From Trichomonas vaginalis G3 (Eukaryota; Parabasalia; Trichomonadida; Trichomonadidae), in contig NC_067207.1 of the NCBI RefSeq assembly GCF_026262505.1, positions 28,612,082-28,676,081 on the forward strand: DNA of 64,000 nt, in the 5' to 3' direction. A model generated the notes under the pieces. It made no database searches, was not told the DNA's origin, and was given only the letters and a program-made list of their open reading frames with translations. Positions 58,033 to 64,000 of the stretch are shown here, piece by piece (within the stretch, counting starts at the first letter, position 1; every line of letters starts with the position of its first letter). The position numbers were made by a program, and so were the translations under genes.

Positions 58033-59409
58033 ATGTTTGCATTTTTAATTGTATCTTCTTTGTGTAATGCTCTAAAGATTCAAGCTAAGAATGCAAATGC
58101 TATATTTAAGCAGTCACCTGTCACAATAATCTTATTTAGAGAACGAATTACTCCGAATTCAAAAGAAATTATTTCCATTTTCGACAAATTAGCATCAAAA
58201 TACGAACCTGATATCAAATTTTACTTTTCCGAAGACAAGAAGTTTGCACAACAATACAATGCCGTATTTCCATTGAGAATTGGCATTTTTAGAGAAAATA
58301 ATTTTGCTGGATTTTATGATAAGAAATGGACATATGAAAATTTAGATGTTTTATGCCATGAATTGTTAAATGTTGAATACAAAACAATAAATTCTGCATT
58401 TGAATTATACAGATTCCAATCTTTTGAACCAGTAAATCTCATTATTACAGATCCATCATTATCAAAGAAAGCATCATCGATCATTTCTCAATATGGTGGA
58501 CTCTTACAAGTTGGAATTGTTACAAATGAAGAATTAATTAAAGAATTAAATCTTCCTAAGGTCCAAATTTGCCATCCGCTTAACGAAATGTTTTACAATT
58601 TAACAGATGTTGATCCAAAGACAATTTCGCAGTATCTTATACCAAAATACTTATATATCGAAAATGAAATGATCCTTGGCGAACAATCCAAGATCAAAAA
58701 CAGTCTAGTAGTGTTATACGATCCAAAGGATCCAAAACATGTTCATGAAGTCTGCCAGAATTTTGAAATTGCAGAACAAAACTTCAGAGGAAACATTTCT
58801 CTTCAAATGATTGATATTTTCCTTGCTCGGTCATATGTAGAAGAATTTTCTATCGTTTCTTATTCAAATCCTATCTACATTTACATATTCAATAATCTTA
58901 AGGGAGAAACGAAGCCAACTGTACTTCAAAAGCTTAATCCAAAGCAGGAAGAGATGATTGCATGGTTAAATCTCGTAATTCTTCATATTAAACCTCAAAG
59001 AGAAAACAGAATTAAATTACCAGTTCTTCATGCCAACGAATTCATTGAAAAGGTATTGAATCCGAAGAAGGATGTCCTCCTGTTTGTTGCCAACCCACAT
59101 ATGAAGAAATACGAAGAAGGATACGATAATATGGAAATAATTGCACGACTTTTCGCAAATTATACAGATAGAATTGAGATTTATGAATTTGATATTACCA
59201 GGGAACACGTTGAAGGTTTAACTCTGCCAACAACGAAAGATCCCCAAATTTCTATTTGGCCGGCCAGTGAAGAACCAGATGGAAGTACTTTCACAGCTCT
59301 GGCTCAAGTTCCAGTGCTTCTTGACCGTATTGTCCAATTATGTAAGTCAGAATTTACTGATGACGAGTTGAAAGCAATGGCTGCCATTTTAGAACAAGAA
59401 TTGATGTAA
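58033..59409 (+). CDS. PDI-like ER protein without catalytic cysteines
   Basis: 458 residues. A clear signal peptide (MFAFLIVSSLCNALK) leads into a chain of thioredoxin-like domains. The first (about 25-125) reads VTIILFRERITPNSKEIISI, then ADLA-like helix and FPLRIGIFRENN. The last (about 335-440) reads KKDVLLFVANPHMKKYEEGY, IEIYEFDITREHVEG and a proline-containing QISIWPASEE strand. The middle two are b and b'-like. In both a-type domains the CxxC active site is absent (RERITPNS and NPHMKKYE stand there), so it cannot catalyse disulfide exchange. It resembles chaperone-type members such as ERp27/ERp44 relatives. No KDEL-type tail: it ends ILEQELM. The stop overlaps TAAA. Confidence 0.8.
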   Translation: MFAFLIVSSLCNALKIQAKNANAIFKQSPVTIILFRERITPNSKEIISIFDKLASKYEPDIKFYFSEDKKFAQQYNAVFPLRIGIFRENNFAGFYDKKWTYENLDVLCHELLNVEYKTINSAFELYRFQSFEPVNLIITDPSLSKKASSIISQYGGLLQVGIVTNEELIKELNLPKVQICHPLNEMFYNLTDVDPKTISQYLIPKYLYIENEMILGEQSKIKNSLVVLYDPKDPKHVHEVCQNFEIAEQNFRGNISLQMIDIFLARSYVEEFSIVSYSNPIYIYIFNNLKGETKPTVLQKLNPKQEEMIAWLNLVILHIKPQRENRIKLPVLHANEFIEKVLNPKKDVLLFVANPHMKKYEEGYDNMEIIARLFANYTDRIEIYEFDITREHVEGLTLPTTKDPQISIWPASEEPDGSTFTALAQVPVLLDRIVQLCKSEFTDDELKAMAAILEQELM

Positions 59410-60157
59410 ATAATTTGTAAAATAATGAATTTTGTTCACCTTAAATATATTTTTAAAAAAAAATCAAATGAATTTAAAAAATTAACAATAGTGGGTGTAA
59501 GAAATATAATCTTAGGGATAATATACACAATTACAGATCCTGACAACTGGGTGTGAAGCATTATTTAGTCAAAATGATGTTAACTATGGTTTTTAAATTC
59601 TTTCCTTAAAAAGTGACACTAAAATTGATGATGACTCGTTTTTGAGTTGCAATTTTCCAAGCATTGAGACCCTTCCAAGCCTTTATTTTTACATCTGATG
59701 GAAATTTTGTGTGAGAATGTTATTAAGTCCTACTAAAATACGCGAAAATAATCATAAATTCTTAAAAAAAATAATTGAATTGTGTCATTTCATACATTCC
59801 CACAATTTAAATCACAGTATCACAATTTTTTAGTAAACATAATTTTTACATAATACTCTAAATGTTATATTGATTAATTTATTAACTTTTAAAAATTAAA
59901 AATTTATTCCAATTGAGAGTATCTCAAATTTAAACAACTCATTTAGAATAAATTTGGATTTAAACATTCAATACCAACATTTTTAAAAAAATCAAAAAGA
60001 TATAGTATTGAATTATTATAAATTTTTATTTGAAAAATTGAATATAAAAATCCAAAATATGCCATTTCATATCCGATATCAATTCTTATTGCAGATTATT
60101 CAGTCGCATAATTGTATTTAAATGCCTAAATAACAGACAAAGATTTCAATTCAGATA
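59410..60157. other. AT-rich spacer, no gene seen
   Basis: 750 bp. A lone AAAAAGTGACACT near 59609-59621 resembles the inner end of element A's terminal repeat but does not continue. Confidence 0.55.
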
Positions 60158-61458
60158 ATGTTAATTGTTTCAATTATTTTCGAAACTTTCAAGGGACCTA
60201 ATAATTTCACTCATGTCTTCCAAGCTGGTGTCTATGATATTATTCTTGATGGAGCTGCAGGAGGAAAAGGTTGTCATAATGGAATAATTAATTCTGAAGG
60301 AGGAAATGGAGCTCGATTTAGATGCAAAATTCGTTTTAAAAAAATACATCTATTGATATTACTCTCGGTGAAACACCTCCGCATAATTATTGCACTTTAA
60401 ATTTTAATCGTGGTGGATATCCTTATGGAGGAAGCAGTGGCAAAGATATCTTTTTTGGCAATGATGCTTCGGGAGGTGGTGGTGGACTTACATATATGAG
60501 TTTTGAAAATAATATTTTTGTTGCAGTTGGAGCTGGGGCAGGTGGATGTAATGGAGTCAAAGGTTCTGATGGCGACGGCCAAATTGTAAGGACATCCCAT
60601 GGAAGGAGTAATGAAAAATATTTTGAAAAAGATTATAAAATTCAAGGATTTCTTCCAAATCATGAAGGGGGAGATGGTTTATTTGCCAGTTTCATATCTC
60701 CAGGCGCTGGTGGTGGAGCTGGTTGGTTTGGTGGGGCTGGTGGCTATGTTTGGAAGCCAGATAGTTGCCATGGAAGAGGTGGGACTACTTCTTATATTCT
60801 GCTATCCAATTTATCATTACTAAATGAAAGTTTCGAGTACATTGAAGAACCTCAGATATTTAATGGAACTGAGACAGATAATCATGAACATGAAAAAATA
60901 ACCATAGATACAATATACCAATGTCCAGAAGGATGTTCTTTGTGCAACTCATCGATAATATGTTCCAAATGTTATGATGGATACTATCTCTATAACAATA
61001 GTTGCTATGAGAATTGTTCGAGTGTAAATTCTCATCTTTTTGGTAAAGATGGTCAATGTTTTGAGTGTGATCCTAACTGTGCCACGTGTGTTGGTTCTGC
61101 TACCGAATGTTTATCATGTAATTCAAAATATTATTTAACATCTGAAAATGATTGTCAAAGATGCCCTGAAGGATGTGAAGAATGTAAGTCGAGTTCAAAA
61201 TGTATCATGTGTACAACTGGTTTTATACATAAAGGTGATAATTGTTACTGTTCCAAAGGATATTATTCTTCAAATGATCGATGCCAAGAATGCGATCCTA
61301 TTTGTGAAACGTGTTCTGGTTCAAGAAATAACTGTACATCATGTCGCTTTGGACAAATTCTGAAAGAAAATATGTGTATTAATGCAACACAAACAGTCTG
61401 TTTAAATTGTTTTACTGCACGAGAATCATTAATTAAATCCTTCAGAAAACGAAGATAA
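60158..61458 (+). CDS. Glycine-rich protein with furin-like Cys-rich tail, frameshift in A-run
   Basis: A host gene of about 433 codons split by one frameshift at a run of seven A (60338-60344). Upstream the frame reads TFKGPNNFTHVFQAGVYDII then GAAGGKG; downstream it continues as TSIDITLGETPPHN then GGYPYGGSSGKD. Together they form the glycine-rich domain as in the gene at 47989, through VAVGAGAGGCNG and GAGGGAGWFGGAGGY. The last 190 residues hold four to five furin-like/EGF-type Cys repeats (CPEGCSLCNSSIICSKC, CDPNCATCVGSATECLSC). This pairing suits a secreted or surface protein. The terminal hydrophobic anchor is missing. A sequencing error in the homopolymer is as likely as a real pseudogene. 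Confidence 0.75.
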
Positions 61459-62251
61459 ATAATTGAGCTGATGAATTCTGTTTTGAGACCTGAAATTTCC
61501 TCAATAATTATCTTGGTTTTACAACTCAAGAGAACCATACTTTTAGCTCTGTTTATATTTTAGGATTAACTTTTTGAAAAAAAAAATTGATATCAATGAA
61601 ATCAATTGCTTGCGAAAGCATATAATTCATTTTTGCCAAATCGATGAACAAAGGCTTATCCGACAATATTTCTCCTGGTAACTTATATACTTCATTTTTT
61701 ATTTTTGCACCAGAATTAGCTTATCTTAGGTAAGATAATGCTTCCTTAAATGAAATCTCAGCAAATTCTGATTATAATATTGTAAGAATTTAAACTGATG
61801 TAATATATAGAAGTGTAAAACTATTTAAAAAAAGTTACAATTTAATTTTAAGGGCGCACTTACCACTTTCTGACATTCTCTCAATTTTTTTGACACCCAA
61901 GCTATATATGCCAATTTTCTAAGATCAAAAGTTAATATTTTTGATCGGGAAAAAGTAATTATAAATCATTATATAGTGCTTAATATGGCTGCTATATTTT
62001 TGTGCTATTAAAATAAAGATATATTAATTTTTTAAGAACATGTCAGAAAGTGGTCAGTGCAGCTTAAATAAATCATAAAAATCATTATTTTAATTTACAC
62101 TCAGAATGAATCTAAAATAGGCAGAGCGTATTTCTAAAACTTTTGGTTCTTTTGCTTTCGTGAATGGTTGCATTGATTTCTGTTCTTCATTCTTCACCAA
62201 ACAAGCTATTACTTGACGAAATATCATATATATAATAAAGAAATACAAATT
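61459..62251. other. Convergent spacer holding a short MITE
   Basis: Roughly 800 bp between two 3' ends. The MITE at 61852-62063 is the only feature seen. Confidence 0.6.
61852..62063. mobile_element. Short MITE C with 21-bp terminal inverted repeats
   Basis: GCACTTACCACTTTCTGACA followed by T (61856-61876) is mirrored at 62040-62060 with one mismatch. The ends are GGGC on the left and AGC on the right, both bordered by TTAA. The whole is only 212 bp with no gene. TTAA flanks could be a target duplication, but TA cannot be excluded. The repeats differ from those of elements A and B, so this is a third family. Confidence 0.7.
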
Positions 62252-63535
62252 TTACTCTATAGCTGTTAAATCAGATATAACAGAATTCAATTTTGTCTTT
62301 TTCTCAGGAGTGAAAGCTTTTGACTTTTCACAGAAAGACAAAACCTTTTTCGCTAAGAATTTACCAACGTCTCTTCTAAATCCACCTTCTAACTTTGACA
62401 CTTCGTCATCAATAATTGCTGGTTCTGCACTCGTGAAATACTCTCTGAAGTAAACCATGATAAACACTTGTTGTTTTGTATCCAATCTTGCAAACTGTGT
62501 ACCCTTGAGGAACGAGAAGTTAACAATTGCTTTTGCAGTGAGTTCTGATGCAAACAATGCTGCATTTCGTATTTGTGGAGTTTCAAAGTTAACACATAAT
62601 TGTAATGTGTTTCTGAGAGCTTTCATGAGATCGTGAACGAAATGCTTGTCATTCTGTGCAAAGGCCTCTGTAACAGCTGCATAGTATGGATTGTACATCG
62701 ATTCGTTGCGACAACATTCGATTATAACAACGGGTACGTCTTTTCTCATGGTTTTTGATAGCTGTAGCTTGGAAATCTTCATAACTGCATCGCTGACATC
62801 AACAGCGGTCATAAGAGCATAGAAAACGCCTCTTCTGACGTCAGTTGTCATATGCATTTGGCTGGCGATCTTATTGAGCTTAGTAACGTCTTCATCGATG
62901 GTTGTATTCTTTCCGTCAGTTGATGAATAGTAAGAAACTGTATCTTTTCCAAGAGCTTCCAAAAAATTTTTGACATTTTTAGTATCTTTTTTATCGGAAC
63001 TATTTAAAGCGTCAACAACTGGTTGTATGGCATCTGGAACTTCTAATAAAGATCGAGAATAAACGTCGATAAACATATCAGGTAAAATTGCATCGGAATA
63101 AAGTCTTTGAGTAATGCATCTTGTAAACATTGCCTTAGAAACTTTCGAATCGTGCTTTGCAAATGCTTCTCTGATTTGAGCTGAAATAATATTGAAATTT
63201 GATGGAGCAATTCTGTTCAAAAATCCTGTAAATTCACGTCTTGCAGCTTCTTCTTCCTCAGTTCTAACAGCTTTGACCATTTCCACTTTTTGCTTTTTCT
63301 TTGTTGGACGGCCTGCTGTAATTCCTTCTAAAATTTTTGCATAACCGTTATCAATCAAATAACTATCCCATTCGTTAACTTCTGGATCGATACCAAGCTT
63401 TTTTGCATAATATGCAATTTCTTGTTCATCTTGTTCAAGAGTTTCTGGGACGAGGAAGTCAGGTGCTTCAATTCCATCATCTTCCTCTTCTTCCATATCA
63501 TAACCATTATCAGAATATTCTTCTTCTTCAGACAT
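62252..63535 (-). CDS. NOM1/Sgd1-like nucleolar protein (MIF4G-MA3)
   Basis: 427 residues. A very acidic N-terminus (MSEEEEYSDNGYDMEEEEDD) and a basic KKKQK patch near 80-85 are typical nucleolar features. The middle holds a compact, reduced MIF4G-type helical domain (about 95-205; EFTGFLNRIAPSNFNIISAQ). The MA3 domain covers about 225-345 and carries the best family signature: TDVRRGVFYALMTAVDVSDA, then IIECCRNESMYNPYYAAVTE. NOM1/Sgd1 binds eIF4A-like helicases and is needed for 18S rRNA and 40S assembly. It is about half the size of yeast Sgd1. The start at 63535 is clear. Confidence 0.88.
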   Translation of the reverse strand: MSEEEEYSDNGYDMEEEEDDGIEAPDFLVPETLEQDEQEIAYYAKKLGIDPEVNEWDSYLIDNGYAKILEGITAGRPTKKKQKVEMVKAVRTEEEEAARREFTGFLNRIAPSNFNIISAQIREAFAKHDSKVSKAMFTRCITQRLYSDAILPDMFIDVYSRSLLEVPDAIQPVVDALNSSDKKDTKNVKNFLEALGKDTVSYYSSTDGKNTTIDEDVTKLNKIASQMHMTTDVRRGVFYALMTAVDVSDAVMKISKLQLSKTMRKDVPVVIIECCRNESMYNPYYAAVTEAFAQNDKHFVHDLMKALRNTLQLCVNFETPQIRNAALFASELTAKAIVNFSFLKGTQFARLDTKQQVFIMVYFREYFTSAEPAIIDDEVSKLEGGFRRDVGKFLAKKVLSFCEKSKAFTPEKKTKLNSVISDLTAIE

Positions 63536-64000
63536 AATCTTTGCTTTTTATAAGATTTTCGAAGACAAAATCTTTATTTCAGGGGATTGTTTGGTGTATG
63601 TCCCCATATATTCTTACATCCATATTCTTGCATTGACGCCTTGGTATATTGAATTATTTCCTGTATCAATCAAATTTTACATATGGCAGATCCAACTATT
63701 CGATATCTATTTTTATCATATAAATAAATATTTATTTAAAACAAAATTTGAAGTATGAATATGGAATTATATGTATTAAGTAACAATTCATACTATTTAC
63801 TTTTTAAATATTTCACTTGTATAATGAGATAATTTCAAAATAATAATGAAAAATCAAAAAAATCGCAATTTTTAAAAAATCAAATTCGTTTTCTAGAGAT
63901 TGAGTTTCATTTTTTGCTATTTTAAAAAATTTTGGAAAAATTTAGTTCATGCATTACCGTTATTTTAGCGATCTTCATACAAAACACGCTAAAATATTCA
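63536..64000. other. AT-rich end of window, no gene seen
   Basis: Upstream flank of NOM1; no coding signature up to the window edge. Confidence 0.6.

Noticed and set aside
59609-59621. Solo terminal repeat of element A
   Set aside because: Only the GTGACACT core matches, which is the common promoter core; the outer repeat sequence is absent.
1-64000. tRNA, rRNA or snRNA genes
   Set aside because: I looked for T-loop and cloverleaf patterns by eye and found none; a covariance-model scan would be needed to exclude them fully.

Overview
The window looks like nuclear DNA of a trichomonad (Trichomonas vaginalis or a close parabasalid relative). The evidence is: AT-rich spacers between intronless genes; a TGTCACTTTT-type initiator motif 10-20 nt upstream of many start codons; stop codons that overlap a TAAA poly(A) signal; ankyrin proteins with DUF3447-type repeats; trichomonad-style glycine-rich proteins; and one end of a Maverick/Polinton-like element. 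I cannot separate T. vaginalis from relatives such as Tritrichomonas by eye.

Layout. 1-6136: right-hand end of a broken Maverick/Polinton-like element, more GC-rich than its surroundings. 6150-7588: an ankyrin gene fossil whose repeats are separated by blocks of a degenerate minisatellite of about 37 bp. 8562-16563: phosphohexomutase, divergent actin, tubulin-tyrosine-ligase-like enzyme, kelch protein and a single-pass membrane protein. 16742-27314: importin-beta-like receptor, ankyrin fossil, long coiled-coil protein, a MULE-like non-autonomous transposon (22132-23183), a divergent pair of small genes, a small membrane protein and Sec24. 27315-31983: 4.7 kb gene desert with gene fragments, two strong inverted repeats and a direct repeat. 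31984-40710: R2R3 Myb, COMM-domain protein, second importin-beta-like receptor divergent from RRS1, and an Sfi1/IQ-type centrin-binding protein. 40820-46359: two recently duplicated ankyrin genes on either side of a second non-autonomous element (42738-43949) that holds five perfect 121-bp tandem copies. 46765-55687: coiled-coil protein, glycine-rich protein, glucosidase II beta, tubby protein, four-TM protein, two ankyrin genes. 56082-63535: LSm protein with a probable 37-nt intron, BAR-like protein, redox-dead PDI-like protein, glycine-rich/cysteine-rich protein with a homopolymer frameshift, a short MITE, and NOM1/Sgd1.

The genes are ordinary, independently transcribed housekeeping and lineage-expanded genes, not operons. 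Several act in shared pathways: Sec24, glucosidase II beta and the PDI-like protein in the secretory route; the two importins, RRS1 and NOM1 in nuclear import and ribosome assembly; actin, TTLL, Sfi1-like and BAR-like proteins in the cytoskeleton. Several eukaryotic starts were moved to the first in-frame ATG because the longest open frame began at TTG or GTG.

The least ordinary observations are: (1) two transposon families with unrelated terminal inverted repeats and 9-10 bp target duplications, both carrying the host initiator motif in or just inside the repeat and pointing inward; (2) a candidate spliced LSm gene in which the intron restores the frame and places the ATG 12 nt after a promoter motif; (3) duplicated ankyrin genes whose promoters and N-terminal halves are nearly identical while their repeats have diverged; (4) satellite blocks interleaved between ankyrin repeats.
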